Shown here: positions 43,950 through 52,312 of the stretch, piece after piece
Layout of the letters: each line of letters starts with the position of its first letter
How positions within the stretch are numbered: the stretch's first letter is position 1
Assembly (NCBI RefSeq): GCF_023022965.1
Contig: NZ_CP095462.1
Coordinates: 2,708,001-2,772,000, forward strand
Reading direction: 5' to 3'
Origin: Ectobacillus sp. JY-23
GTDB lineage: Bacteria; Bacillota; Bacilli; Bacillales; Bacillaceae_G
DNA length: 64,000 bases
Made by a program: the position numbers and the translations under genes
The notes under the pieces: generated by a model
What the model was told of the DNA's origin: nothing
Databases searched by the model: none
What the model saw: only the letters and a program-made list of their open reading frames with translations

Positions 43950-45257
43950 TTAAGCAGCCTTGGAGACTGGTGGTGTATGTGTTGGTTTCGTTTGATCCCA
44001 AATCAAGCCAATACAAGCGCCAAATATGGCTGGAACAACCCAGCTAAGTCCTAGAGAGGAGAATGGTAGTGCATCAAATAATGGTTGTAATCCTGATAAG
44101 GAAACACCGAATGCCTTTAAGCCGTCACATAACGCAACGATTCCTGTCAATAGCATTGAACTTGCATACACTTTACGTTTCTTAGTCATAAAAGACAAAA
44201 TAACTAGCACAATGGTAAGTGGATACGCTGTTACTAAAAAGGGAATAGATACAGAAATGATTTGGTTCAATCCCATATTCGCAACGAGCAAGCTCACAAG
44301 CGTTACTACTGTAACTACAGTGCGATAGGTCAATTTCGGTGAAATGCTTTCAAAATAGTGACCACATGCGGTTGTTAAACCTACACAGGTTGTAAAGCAA
44401 GCCAACGTAAAGATAATCCCAAGTAAAACTGTTCCGCCGAAGCCGAGAAACGTACTTGCTGTTTTAGCAAGAATAGCTGTTCCATTTTCGAACGTACCTA
44501 CAGTACCCATTTTTGCCCCAGTAAATCCAATTGCAACGTATACAAAAGCAAGTGCTGCACCTGCTACGAGTCCGGATGCTAACGTATATTTCATCACAGC
44601 CCTTTTTTCCGTTACACCTTGACTGTGAATGGCAGATAAGATGACAATGCCAAATGCCAATGCAGCCAGGGCATCCATTGTGGCATAGCCTTCGATAAAC
44701 CCTCTGAAAAAAGCCCCTGTTTCATACTTCTCAGTTGGTGCGGAAAGCGAACCATCTAAATGGCTTAATGCAACAACACATAGAACGCCAATTGCTACAA
44801 GCAAAGTCGGTGTGATAAAGCGCCCCATGTAATTCACCATTTTTGATGGATTTAAGCTGACTGCATATACAAGTGAAAAAAACACAATACTAAATACAAA
44901 CAATGTTGCGGTAGAAGAAGCCCCTGTAAAAGACTTTACACTCATCTCAAATGCTACATTCGCATTTCGAGGAATGGCCAGAAACGGACCGATAGATAAG
45001 TAGACAACGGCAATAAAAAATGTACCGAATAATGGATGGACACGTCCTGCTAACTCTTGCGCGCCGCCCTTTACTAACGAAACAGCGGCTAATACGAGAA
45101 AAGGTAAACCAACGCCAGTTACAATAAAGCCGATAATAGCGGGAACAAAGGAAGTTCCCGCTTCCATTCCTAAAAAGGGCGGGAAAATTAAATTGCCGGC
45201 GCCAAAGAACATCGAAAATAGCATAAGACCGATAAAGAAAATTTCTTTTGTTTTCAT
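43950..45257 (-). CDS. brnQ: BrnQ, branched-chain amino-acid carrier
   Basis: This LIVCS-family symporter of about 435 aa has 12 predicted helices and imports Leu, Ile and Val. The N-terminal signature FSMFFGAGNLIFPPFLGMEAG is diagnostic, and GPFLAIPRNANVAFEM and TMDALAALAFGIVI are also typical. Two adjacent ATGs (45260, 45257) follow AAGGAG; the second gives the better 8-nt spacing. A T-box leader precedes it, so expression should rise when a branched-chain tRNA is uncharged. Confidence 0.92.
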   Translation of the reverse strand: MKTKEIFFIGLMLFSMFFGAGNLIFPPFLGMEAGTSFVPAIIGFIVTGVGLPFLVLAAVSLVKGGAQELAGRVHPLFGTFFIAVVYLSIGPFLAIPRNANVAFEMSVKSFTGASSTATLFVFSIVFFSLVYAVSLNPSKMVNYMGRFITPTLLVAIGVLCVVALSHLDGSLSAPTEKYETGAFFRGFIEGYATMDALAALAFGIVILSAIHSQGVTEKRAVMKYTLASGLVAGAALAFVYVAIGFTGAKMGTVGTFENGTAILAKTASTFLGFGGTVLLGIIFTLACFTTCVGLTTACGHYFESISPKLTYRTVVTVVTLVSLLVANMGLNQIISVSIPFLVTAYPLTIVLVILSFMTKKRKVYASSMLLTGIVALCDGLKAFGVSLSGLQPLFDALPFSSLGLSWVVPAIFGACIGLIWDQTKPTHTPPVSKAA

Positions 45258-45281
45258 CATGATCACTCCTTAAGATAAAAT

Positions 45282-45545
45282 AAAAAAGCTCGCCCCTATA
45301 ATAGGGACGAGCTTGACTCGCGATACCACCCTAGTTCCGTAAAATGAATACGGCCCTCAACAACGTACAAACATACGTGATCCTAGTAACGGAGGACATC
45401 CGGCAAAGCCTAGCCTACTTATCCCTTCAGCTTTGCACCTCAAAGATGATTTTCACACAAGCTTTGTACATCAGCTTTCACCAGTCGCTGACTCTCTGGG
45501 GAACAAAATTCTTGGCTACTCGTTCTTATCATTGGCTGTTGAACT
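45282..45545 (-). ncRNA. T-box riboswitch, probably Ile-specific, of brnQ
   Basis: On the minus strand there is the AGTA-type specifier-loop motif and AGAGAG..GGTGAAA distal stem I. The specifier strand reads GTGAAA-ATC-A (ATC at 45450-45448), followed by stem III (CCGTA..TACGG). The T-box core AGGGTGGTATCGCG is at 45332-45319, where TACCGCG is more usual. The terminator (45282-45315) pairs AAGCTCGTCCC with GGGGCGAGCTT and ends in a U-run. UGGU would accept a tRNA with discriminator A. The ATC assignment is by motif position, not folding. Confidence 0.92.
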
Positions 45546-45559
45546 TGAATATGTTGATA

Positions 45560-45588
45560 AGGTTAACACGCTAATTTCTGATAGTCAA
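45560..45588 (-). promoter_or_regulatory. Predicted promoter of the brnQ T-box leader
   Basis: On the minus strand, TTGACT (45588-45583) and TAACCT (45565-45560) are separated by 17 bp, a few bases upstream of the T-box start. Confidence 0.55.
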
Positions 45589-45597
45589 TATATTTTT

Positions 45598-45780
45598 TTA
45601 ATTCTGAAAATTTACTTGTGAATGTAATTGCTTTACGACAGCTGTTGCATTTCGCTCGTAACGCTTTTCGATTTTAAGCTCAATCTTTTCTAAAGCTTCT
45701 CGATCTCGCAATAGGTTTGCTTTGTTTTCTTGGACAAGCTGTTGAAATGATTTGCGCTGTGCTTTTATTCGTTTTAACAT
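45598..45780 (-). CDS. FbpB-family small basic protein
   Basis: This 60-aa protein, rich in Lys, Arg and Glu, reads KSFQQLVQENKANLLRDREALEKIELKIEKRYE. That resembles B. subtilis FbpB (FEKLVEENKRELLKDREELEKIE, from memory). FbpB is a Fur-regulated partner of the small RNA FsrA in the iron-sparing response. AAGGAGTAATGC precedes the ATG. No convincing Fur box was found upstream here, so regulation may differ. It lies just upstream of the T-box promoter on the same strand. Confidence 0.78.
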   Translation of the reverse strand: MLKRIKAQRKSFQQLVQENKANLLRDREALEKIELKIEKRYERNATAVVKQLHSQVNFQN

Positions 45781-45917
45781 GATGCATTACTCCTTTTAGT
45801 CAGTCTGGTTGTATAATTCAGAAAATATTTTATATTGGAATAATAAATCATTTTGTTATATTTGAATAGTATTTTTATAGCGTTTTCATAAAACGTTCAC
45901 ATGTTAAAATAACAGAA

Positions 45918-46448
45918 TCAGCATGGTAATTTGGAAAGCATCCATACATCATGAGATGTTCTGTTTTGCATGAGGTAGTTTCGTAAAATACCCTCTTTTT
46001 CAAATCCGTTTTTTTCTAATACACGTACAGAAGCCGGATTTTCTGGAAATACAGTGGCGCCGAGTCGAACAAGCTGCAGCTCAGAAAAACTATATGTAGT
46101 TACGGCTTGAATAGCTTCTGTTACATACCCCTTACTCCAATAGTCGGGATGAAGCTCGTATCCTACTTCAGCACGTCGATGTGTTGTATTCCAGTTATTT
46201 AACCCAATTGTCCCCACCAGTGTAGAGTCGCCTTTTAAAGAAATACCCCAGCGCATACTCCGCTTTGCTTCAAAGCCTTCGGCAAAGCTTTTTACCATGT
46301 GTTCTGCCTGTTCCAATGACGTGAAGGGCGCCATCCCATAATAGCGTGTTACATCGCTACGAGAAAAAGTAGAAAATAAAGCGGGTGCATCTGCAACTGT
46401 AACTTGTCGTAAATATAAGCGTTCGGTTTCTAATATAGGAAAGTCCAT
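45918..46448 (-). CDS. GNAT-family N-acetyltransferase (RimJ/RimL-like)
   Basis: This 176-aa acetyltransferase uses acetyl-CoA. Recognisable elements are FPILETERLYLRQVTVADAPALF at the start, VGTIGLNNWNTTHRRAEVGYELHPDYWSKGYVTEAI containing the CoA-binding turn, and PENPASVRVLEKNGFEKEGILRNY. The target is probably a ribosomal protein, peptide or antibiotic N-terminus, but is unknown. ATG 46448 with AAGGAGG upstream is preferred over an ATG 19 codons further out. Confidence 0.85.
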   Translation of the reverse strand: MDFPILETERLYLRQVTVADAPALFSTFSRSDVTRYYGMAPFTSLEQAEHMVKSFAEGFEAKRSMRWGISLKGDSTLVGTIGLNNWNTTHRRAEVGYELHPDYWSKGYVTEAIQAVTTYSFSELQLVRLGATVFPENPASVRVLEKNGFEKEGILRNYLMQNRTSHDVWMLSKLPC

Positions 46449-46593
46449 ATATTTCCTCCTTTTCTGTGATACTATCAATATAGAATGAAAATTTTGTAAA
46501 AACAAGTTATATATTCTATATAAAGACTGCGTTACAACCTGATGTTGCTATATATGGAAGAAAAAATGTTATCACAAGTAGAGGGGTGTAAAG

Positions 46594-47484
46594 ATGATGA
46601 AGAACTGGGATTGGTTTCGTAAACAAAATGAAAATAGAGGGATTTTGCTGGTGCGCTGCGCAGATCGTGCGGGAATTGTCGCAGCTGTTTCACAGTTTTT
46701 ATTTAGCTACGGTGCAAACATTATTGAGTCTCACCAATACTCTACAAACCCACAAGGCGGTACATTTTTTATACGAATTGAATTTGAATGTCCTGGACTG
46801 CGAGAAAAGGAAGCGGGTATGAAGCTCGGTTTTCAAGAAGTAGCGAAGGTATTTCTGATGGAGTGGAAATTAATTGCGGTGCGTGAAGTAAAGCGTATGG
46901 CAATCTTTGTATCCAAGGAATCACATTGTTTACTGGAGCTTCTTTGGGAATGGAAAAGTGGTGATTTGATTACGGAGCTTGTGCTTGTTATTAGTAATCA
47001 TGAGGATATAAAAGGTGTAGTAGAAGCGCTGGGGGTCCCATTTTATTATATACCTGCGACCAAGGAAAATAGGCAAGAGGCAGAGAGGCAGCATCTGGCA
47101 CTTTTGCAAGAACATCAGGTTGACTTCATTGTATTGGCACGCTATATGCAAATTTTAACATCGTCTTTTGTAGCGAATTATCAAAATCAAATTATTAACA
47201 TTCATCACTCATTTTTACCAGCCTTTGTCGGTGCAAAGCCGTACGAACGTGCATATGAACGTGGTGTGAAGCTGATTGGTGCAACCTCACATTATGTGAC
47301 AAACGATTTGGATGAAGGTCCCATCATTGAGCAAGACATTCAGCGGGTAAATCACCGAGATGACGCTGAGGCGCTTAAGCGGATTGGAAGGTCTGTTGAA
47401 AGAAGTGTCCTGACTCGTGCTGTGAAATGGCATTTAGAGGACCGGATTATTGTGGATGGCAACAAAACGATTGTTTTTCAATAA
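46594..47484 (+). CDS. purU: PurU, formyltetrahydrofolate deformylase
   Basis: This 296-aa enzyme hydrolyses 10-formyl-THF to formate and THF. An N-terminal ACT domain (LVRCADRAGIVAAVSQFLFSYGANIIE) is followed by a formyltransferase-like catalytic domain. NIHHSFLPAFVGAKPY, with His-His where PurN has NIHPSLLP, and GATSHYVTNDLDEGPIIEQD mark it as PurU rather than PurN. It balances one-carbon pools used by PurN and PurH. It stands alone, starting at ATG after AGAGGGG. Confidence 0.94.
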   Translation: MMKNWDWFRKQNENRGILLVRCADRAGIVAAVSQFLFSYGANIIESHQYSTNPQGGTFFIRIEFECPGLREKEAGMKLGFQEVAKVFLMEWKLIAVREVKRMAIFVSKESHCLLELLWEWKSGDLITELVLVISNHEDIKGVVEALGVPFYYIPATKENRQEAERQHLALLQEHQVDFIVLARYMQILTSSFVANYQNQIINIHHSFLPAFVGAKPYERAYERGVKLIGATSHYVTNDLDEGPIIEQDIQRVNHRDDAEALKRIGRSVERSVLTRAVKWHLEDRIIVDGNKTIVFQ

Positions 47485-47585
47485 CTCATACGAAAGTATG
47501 AGATAGAAGTCACTCTACTTGGCGATGCTTCATTGTTCCTCTTTTTCTACAATATAAGTAGAAGAAATCGAAGGGGGATAACAAA

Positions 47586-48302
47586 ATGAATCAACAAGTT
47601 GTGATGATAACGGGAGCATCAAAAGGGTTAGGGAAGGCTTTAGCCTTAGCTTTTGCAAAAGAAGGGGCACGTTTGGCAATCAGTGCTCGCGGGGAAGCTG
47701 CACTTTTGGGAGTTGCGCAAGAATTACAAGAGCTGGGAGCAGAGGTTCTCGCAATTGCAGGAGATATGGCTGATGCAAATGATGTAGATCGCTTTGTTTC
47801 CATAACAGAAGCAACTTTTGGAAGAGTGGATGTATTAATTAATAATGCCTCAGTATTTGGACCTGGTCCTTCTCTCTTGTTGGATTATACAGATAAAGCT
47901 TTTGCTGATGTCTTGCGGATTAATGTAATGAATCCATTTTTGGTAACAAAGCGTGTATTACCCGGTATGCTTACGCAAGGTAGTGGGAGTATTATCAATG
48001 TAACGTCAGAAGCTGGTAAAACAGGATGTGGTGAATGGGGGGCCTATGGCATTTCTAAATTTGCGGTAGAAGGTTTGACGCAAACATGGGCTGACGAATT
48101 AGCGGGGACGGGTGTGCGCATGAATATGGTAGACCCGGGTGAGATGGATACGGAAATGCATGCGATTGCTGTTCCGGATTGTGATTATGAGCTAGGAAAT
48201 CCAGAAGAAAGTACAGCGGTATTTTTATATTTAGCTTCTGAAAAAGCCACAGCTGTAAACGGCCAACGATTTCAAGCCCGTCAGTTTGGGGGTGTCGAAT
48301 AA
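47586..48302 (+). CDS. Short-chain dehydrogenase/reductase
   Basis: This 238-aa Rossmann-fold SDR has the nucleotide motif TGASKGLG, the NNAS motif, the catalytic Ser in INVTSEAG, and YGISK with the catalytic Tyr and Lys. The substrate is unknown. Its stop overlaps the start of the QueA-like gene (TAATG), so the SDR, QueA-like and VOC genes form a coupled operon. Confidence 0.88.
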   Translation: MNQQVVMITGASKGLGKALALAFAKEGARLAISARGEAALLGVAQELQELGAEVLAIAGDMADANDVDRFVSITEATFGRVDVLINNASVFGPGPSLLLDYTDKAFADVLRINVMNPFLVTKRVLPGMLTQGSGSIINVTSEAGKTGCGEWGAYGISKFAVEGLTQTWADELAGTGVRMNMVDPGEMDTEMHAIAVPDCDYELGNPEESTAVFLYLASEKATAVNGQRFQARQFGGVE

Positions 48303-49318
48303 TGCAGGTAGCACGTACATTTCATATACCTTCATATCTAAATGCGAGCATTCCGGCAGAGTATAGAGGCATAAAACGAGATGAAGTACGTATGATGAGT
48401 CTTGATACAAAAGGGCGTATCTCGCACTTACGCTTTCATCATTTGGTTGATTGCTTATGCCCTGGTGATCTTCTTGTTTTGAACAACAGCCGTACGATTC
48501 CGGCGGTGTTATATGGAAAGAAAGGCAAGCAAACCGTAGAAATTCGTCTATCTCAGCGATTATCCGCGCAGGAGTGGGAGGCTGTTGTCATCGGGATGGT
48601 GGCGGTGGGAGATCAGATCATGTTACCAGGTGATGTGCAGGCAACAATTGTGGCGGCAGGTTCAGAAAAACCAATGGTCATTCTACGTTTTTCAGAAAGC
48701 AGCTTGGAGTTCATTTATAGATACGGTAGACCTATTCGTTATGAGTATATTGACACACCGTGGCCGCTTGATGCGTATCAAACGGTATACGCATCTGTGC
48801 CTGGATCTGTGGAAATGCCCTCGGCTGGCCGCGCGTTTACATGGGGCTTGCTCAATCAGCTACAAGACAAAGGAATAGGTATTGCTTTTCTACAGCTGCA
48901 CACAGGTCTTGGCTATTACGGAAATGATCAGTGGGCTAATCCGAAGTTTCACCATGAAGCGTATGCCATCCCGCAGAAAACAGCAGCGTTAATCAATGAG
49001 ACAAAAAAACGAGGCGGACGCATTATCGCAGTTGGTACAACTGTTGTGCGTGCCCTCGAAACGGTAGCAAATGATAATGGAGAAGTAACCGCTGCAGAAG
49101 GTACTACGAACGTATATATCAGAAAAGATTATAAGCTTCGTGTTGCAGATGGATTAATTACAGGATTTCACGAGCCGGAAGCAAGTCATTTGGATTTATT
49201 GACAGCTTTTATTCAAGAGGACATCCTATTAAAAGCCTATCAAGAGGCATTGCAACAGGGGTATTTATGGCATGAGTTTGGCGACATGAACTTAATTTTA
49301 CCGGCAGACTTACAATGA
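48302..49318 (+). CDS. Divergent QueA-like (SAM:tRNA ribosyltransferase-isomerase family) protein
   Basis: This 338-aa protein has the QueA fold along its whole length: GDLLVLNNSRTIPAVLYG, YQTVYAS, LQLHTGLGYYG, RIIAVGTTVVRALETV, DGLITGFHEPEASH and EFGDMNLIL. True QueA makes epoxyqueuosine from preQ1-tRNA. Here the APTAGLHFT segment is changed to PSAGRAFT and the LHVGLGTF segment to LHTGLGYY. It also lacks tgt, ruvB or yajC neighbours. It is therefore more likely a paralogue with a different SAM-related role, in an operon with an SDR and a VOC protein. Confidence 0.8.
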   Translation: MQVARTFHIPSYLNASIPAEYRGIKRDEVRMMSLDTKGRISHLRFHHLVDCLCPGDLLVLNNSRTIPAVLYGKKGKQTVEIRLSQRLSAQEWEAVVIGMVAVGDQIMLPGDVQATIVAAGSEKPMVILRFSESSLEFIYRYGRPIRYEYIDTPWPLDAYQTVYASVPGSVEMPSAGRAFTWGLLNQLQDKGIGIAFLQLHTGLGYYGNDQWANPKFHHEAYAIPQKTAALINETKKRGGRIIAVGTTVVRALETVANDNGEVTAAEGTTNVYIRKDYKLRVADGLITGFHEPEASHLDLLTAFIQEDILLKAYQEALQQGYLWHEFGDMNLILPADLQ

Positions 49319-49656
49319 AATCGCATCATGTGGGGATGTATGTACAAAGTATAGAGACGTCTCGCGCGTTTTATGAAGAGATGTTTGATTTTAAAGCAGC
49401 GAACTCATTTCAGTTTTTAGGAGAGCAAATTGTCTTTTTAAAGAGAGGCCAAGCATTGCTCGAGCTGATAGAAGGAAAACAAAATCTGAGCGGCATGCAT
49501 ATGTGCTTCGAAGTAGAGGATGTAGAAGTATGGATAGAGCGACTTCGCCAGCGGGGCTTATCACCTGTTGAAGGTCCGTTTCGACTGGACTGCGGCTGGA
49601 AGGTTGTCTTTTATGAAGGGCCGGATAGGGAAGTCATTGAGCTTTTGGCAAAGTGA
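49315..49656 (+). CDS. VOC-family (glyoxalase/dioxygenase-like) protein
   Basis: This 113-aa protein has the beta-alpha-beta-beta-beta vicinal oxygen chelate fold. HVGMYVQSIETSRAFYEEMFDF and FYEGPDREVIELL supply the N-terminal His and C-terminal Glu usually used for metal. The start overlaps the stop of the QueA-like gene (ATGA). The function is unknown; it is probably the third enzyme of a small pathway with the two upstream genes. Confidence 0.82.
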   Translation: MKSHHVGMYVQSIETSRAFYEEMFDFKAANSFQFLGEQIVFLKRGQALLELIEGKQNLSGMHMCFEVEDVEVWIERLRQRGLSPVEGPFRLDCGWKVVFYEGPDREVIELLAK

Positions 49657-49697
49657 CCGGAATATCTTCAAAGTGACCGGAATATCTCACAAAGTAG
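49650..49697 (+). repeat. Short direct repeat after the VOC gene
   Basis: AAAGTGACCGGAATATCT occurs at 49650 and 49670, and AAAGTAGCCG follows. It is two and a half copies of a 20-bp unit, starting over the stop codon. Confidence 0.7.
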
Positions 49698-49703
49698 CCG
49701 AAA

Positions 49704-49733
49704 AAAGGTGTCCCGCTTCCGCAGGACACCTTT
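49704..49733. terminator. Terminator between the VOC gene and natB
   Basis: AAAGGTGTCC (49704-49713) pairs perfectly with GGACACCTTT (49724-49733), with A and T runs on either side. It can serve both convergent operons. Confidence 0.85.
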
Positions 49734-49734
49734 C

Positions 49735-50901
49735 TTATGACTTACCGAGCACCCATTTGCTCTTTTTAAACATCATGTAAGCAATGGAGAAGCAAATTGC
49801 CATTAATGTGAGCGAGCTCAGCGCTACATAGAGAATGTTGATGGGAACATAGATGCCGTAAATGAGCTGCTTAATGAGCGCAAAGATATTCATGAACGGA
49901 ATGAGAAAATGCTTTGCGCCAAGTTCATTCGGTGAAAGACCAATAAGCATGAAATACGGAATCATCACAACTGTCATTAGCGGAGCGGTATAGTTTTGTG
50001 CTTCCTTCATCGTGTTTGCCAATAGGCTTAGAATCATCAGTACCGTTGCAGTCAGCAGAGCAAATGTAATGATGCCGATGCCGAGACTGGAGATGAAGAA
50101 AAAGAGATTCTCGCCAATGTTTAATGCCTTTGCCAGCTTATCTGTAAAGAAAGTTACCACAGTTACGAATGTAATGAGAGAGAAGATACCGCCAATCATA
50201 CCGAGTGAAGAGATAGCTAACCATTTTCCTAGAATGATATGAAGTCTGTTCACAGGTGTCATAATAAGTGCTTCCATCGTTTTACGTTCTTTTTCACCAG
50301 CAAATAAATCATTTGCTACAGATAACTGCCCAGTTAAAATGCCAAGAATGAGAATGAGCTGCGAAAAGATTGTAATCATGTATAATGACATGTCATCTTG
50401 CTCACTGATGCTTTCTAATGAAAGCTGAAATGGCTTAATCACATTAGGGTCTGTACCGCTTGCAGCGAGGCGTTCCTGAATGGCAATTTGTTGCTTAACG
50501 GTTAGCTGCGTCATAATCTTATCAGCGGCTGCACTTCCTTTTTGACTAGAGGAATCTGCATAGACGGTCACACCCGGGGATTGTCCAGATTTAAATTTCT
50601 CTTCAAAAGACGAGTCTACCTCTAATGCAGCTTGCGCGTCACCGGCTTTTACAACTTCTGTCGGGTCTTTGGCAATTTCAATCTCAACATCTTCGAGCTC
50701 TTTAATCCAATCTAATACTTGCAGACTAGTATTCTCTTTTACAGCGAGTGTATACGTTTCTTTTTTCTCCGCTAAAAAGACACGGTCCATGAACAGCACA
50801 AGGCCAATGTTAAATAATACAGGGATTAATACGCTCAGTATTAATGTCTTGCGGTCGCGAAGCGCATCTATCATTTCTTTTACATAAACATGCCATGTCA
50901 T
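49735..50901 (-). CDS. natB: NatB-like ABC transporter permease
   Basis: This 388-aa ABC-2 type permease has an N-terminal helix (residues ~20-40), a large extracellular domain, then five to six helices. FAGEKERKTMEALIMTPVNRLHIILGKW is the typical coupling segment. With the adjacent ATPase it matches the Na+-extruding NatAB exporter of B. subtilis. The start ATG overlaps the natA stop (ATGA). Substrate assignment is by similarity only. Confidence 0.85.
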   Translation of the reverse strand: MTWHVYVKEMIDALRDRKTLILSVLIPVLFNIGLVLFMDRVFLAEKKETYTLAVKENTSLQVLDWIKELEDVEIEIAKDPTEVVKAGDAQAALEVDSSFEEKFKSGQSPGVTVYADSSSQKGSAAADKIMTQLTVKQQIAIQERLAASGTDPNVIKPFQLSLESISEQDDMSLYMITIFSQLILILGILTGQLSVANDLFAGEKERKTMEALIMTPVNRLHIILGKWLAISSLGMIGGIFSLITFVTVVTFFTDKLAKALNIGENLFFFISSLGIGIITFALLTATVLMILSLLANTMKEAQNYTAPLMTVVMIPYFMLIGLSPNELGAKHFLIPFMNIFALIKQLIYGIYVPINILYVALSSLTLMAICFSIAYMMFKKSKWVLGKS

Positions 50902-51641
50902 TGTGTGTTCCCCCTTACGAGACGAGACATAAAGATATAATTTAAGTCTTCACTTTCCTCTTCCGCATATAGTTTTTCAATAGGCCCCTCATATACCAAC
51001 TGTCCTTTATGAATCATAATAATAGATTCGCATAGCTGCTTTACCTCTTCCATGATGTGACTGGAAAAAATAATTGTTTTTCCCTCTCGCTTTAACTGAT
51101 GAATGAGCTCACGGAACATATTTGCCGATGTAATATCCAAACCGGTTGTGGGTTCATCTAAGAGAATTACGTCAGGGTCATGAATCAATGTCCGCGCAAT
51201 CGTTACTTTTTGGCGCATTCCCTTTGAAAAGCCGCCCACCTTACGATCGAGATAATCCTTCATTCCAAAGCGCGAAGCTAAATATTCAATCCGATTTTTT
51301 GTTTCATGCTTGCCAAGACCGTATAGCTTGGCAAAATAGGCAAGATTTTCACGAGCTGTTAAGCGATCATATAAGCCCGTTTCGCTCCCAAATAGTACGC
51401 CAATTGTGCGCTTTACCTTCATCGGTTCTTTGCCAATATCAATACCATTTATAAAAATATGTCCGGTCGTTGGCTCCAATAAGGTGGAAATAATCCGTAG
51501 CAGCGTTGTTTTGCCAGCACCATTTTCACCAAGGAGCCCAATAACAGCCCCTTTTTGTATCGTAAAAGAAAGTTCATGTATCGCTTGAATTGTTACTTTT
51601 TTATCTTGAAAGCTACGAGAGACTCTTTGAACCTCAATCAT
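50898..51641 (-). CDS. natA: NatA-like ABC transporter ATPase
   Basis: This 247-aa ATPase has Walker A GENGAGKTTL, the Q-loop region VLFGSETGLYDRLTARENL, signature GFSKGMRQKV, Walker B VILLDEPTTGLD and the H-loop SSHIMEEV. I chose ATG 51641 (MIEVQRVSRSF) because AAAGGAG is 8 nt upstream and the length equals that of NatA. The longer frame upstream reads through the 21-bp direct repeats and is not coding-like. Confidence 0.9.
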   Translation of the reverse strand: MIEVQRVSRSFQDKKVTIQAIHELSFTIQKGAVIGLLGENGAGKTTLLRIISTLLEPTTGHIFINGIDIGKEPMKVKRTIGVLFGSETGLYDRLTARENLAYFAKLYGLGKHETKNRIEYLASRFGMKDYLDRKVGGFSKGMRQKVTIARTLIHDPDVILLDEPTTGLDITSANMFRELIHQLKREGKTIIFSSHIMEEVKQLCESIIMIHKGQLVYEGPIEKLYAEEESEDLNYIFMSRLVRGNTQ

Positions 51642-51709
51642 AGTCATCGCTCCTTTGATATCGTGATATTTGTATTGTAGCGAAATTAAGATATGATGAC
51701 TGCGATGAT

Positions 51710-51760
51710 GTCGTGAAATGGTCTTATTCTGTCGCGAAATGGTCTTATTCTGTCGTGAAT
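51710..51760. promoter_or_regulatory. 21-bp direct repeats upstream of natA
   Basis: The unit GTCGTGAAATGGTCTTATTC occurs at 51710 and, with one change, at 51731; GTCGTGAAT begins a third at 51752. The 21-bp period (two helical turns) fits LytTR-type response regulators, which bind direct repeats spaced this way. It lies 70-120 bp upstream of natA. Confidence 0.65.
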
Positions 51761-51815
51761 ATATCCAATTCATGGATGTAGATAGTAAAATTGGATAGGG
51801 GGGCGAACGGCATTT

Positions 51816-51875
51816 ATGATAAAAGTAGGCGTAGTAGATGATTCCAAGTATGATTTAGAAAAGCTGTTGCAGTAG
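51816..51875 (+). pseudogene. Response-regulator N-terminal remnant
   Basis: ATG 51816, preceded by GGGGGG, encodes MIKVGVVDDSKYDLEKLLQ and then a stop. That is the first beta strand and acidic pair of a receiver domain. The rest of the domain is absent downstream. It is divergent from natA and probably the relic of a NatR-type regulator. Confidence 0.65.
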
Positions 51876-51987
51876 CCTTAGATTATATGGATGTTGGTAG
51901 TATGATTGCAAAACAACTTGATAAAAGAGACATTAGACCAAATAATGGTTGGATAGATATATATTAATATAAGGAGTTGTCTATATA

Positions 51988-52167
51988 TTGAATGGCAAAC
52001 TAAAGTATTTAACATTATTTTTATGGGGGATTCTTTTCTTATATTTTTATAATATATCGATGCATAAACATAATATATTTTATCTTATAATAGGTATTCC
52101 GGTATTAATTATTAGTTCACTTTTAATATTAAGATTCTTTGAATGTAAGAAAAGAACAGATAAATAA
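51988..52167 (+). CDS. Small two-helix membrane protein, unknown
   Basis: TTG 51988, with AAGGAG 11 nt upstream, opens 59 codons encoding two hydrophobic helices separated by NISMHKHN: YLTLFLWGILFLYFY and IFYLIIGIPVLIISSLLIL. It ends in a charged tail (FECKKRTDK). I do not recognise it. It lies between fragments of a decayed two-component locus and may be an independent small gene or part of the debris. Confidence 0.45.
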   Translation: MNGKLKYLTLFLWGILFLYFYNISMHKHNIFYLIIGIPVLIISSLLILRFFECKKRTDK

Positions 52168-52312
52168 AATATGTAACTTTTTATGAGAAAACTTATATAT
52201 AAGGCCTGGTCACAGGGCTGCTGCTGTAGTCCGTCAGATCATTTACATAAAATGTCTATCCTGCTCTGGATCTACCTTGTCTGTTCCTTATATTTAGTGC
52301 CAAAAACGGTAT
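52168..52312. other. Debris region before the kinase fragment
   Basis: A short frame from ATG 52252 encodes a hydrophobic stretch (MSILLWIYLVCSLYLV) and runs out at 52349, in a different frame from the kinase fragment. It reads as further erosion of a sensor gene rather than a working gene. Confidence 0.35.

Noticed and set aside
45875-45888. cre-like sequence near the fbpB-like gene
   Set aside because: One mismatch to the consensus, in an AT-rich region about 95 bp from the gene, with no nearby promoter match.
45781-45917. Fur box upstream of the FbpB-like gene
   Set aside because: Expected from the family, but no adequate GATAAT/ATTATC inverted repeat is present.
46525-46560. Seventh copy of the dispersed repeat
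   Set aside because: Only about 25 bp (GACTGCGTTACAACCTGATG and a few more) resembles the family start; too short to claim.
48302-49318. Canonical queA
   Set aside because: Active-site segments differ and the usual ruvB/tgt/yajC context is absent, so it is called a QueA-like paralogue with no symbol.
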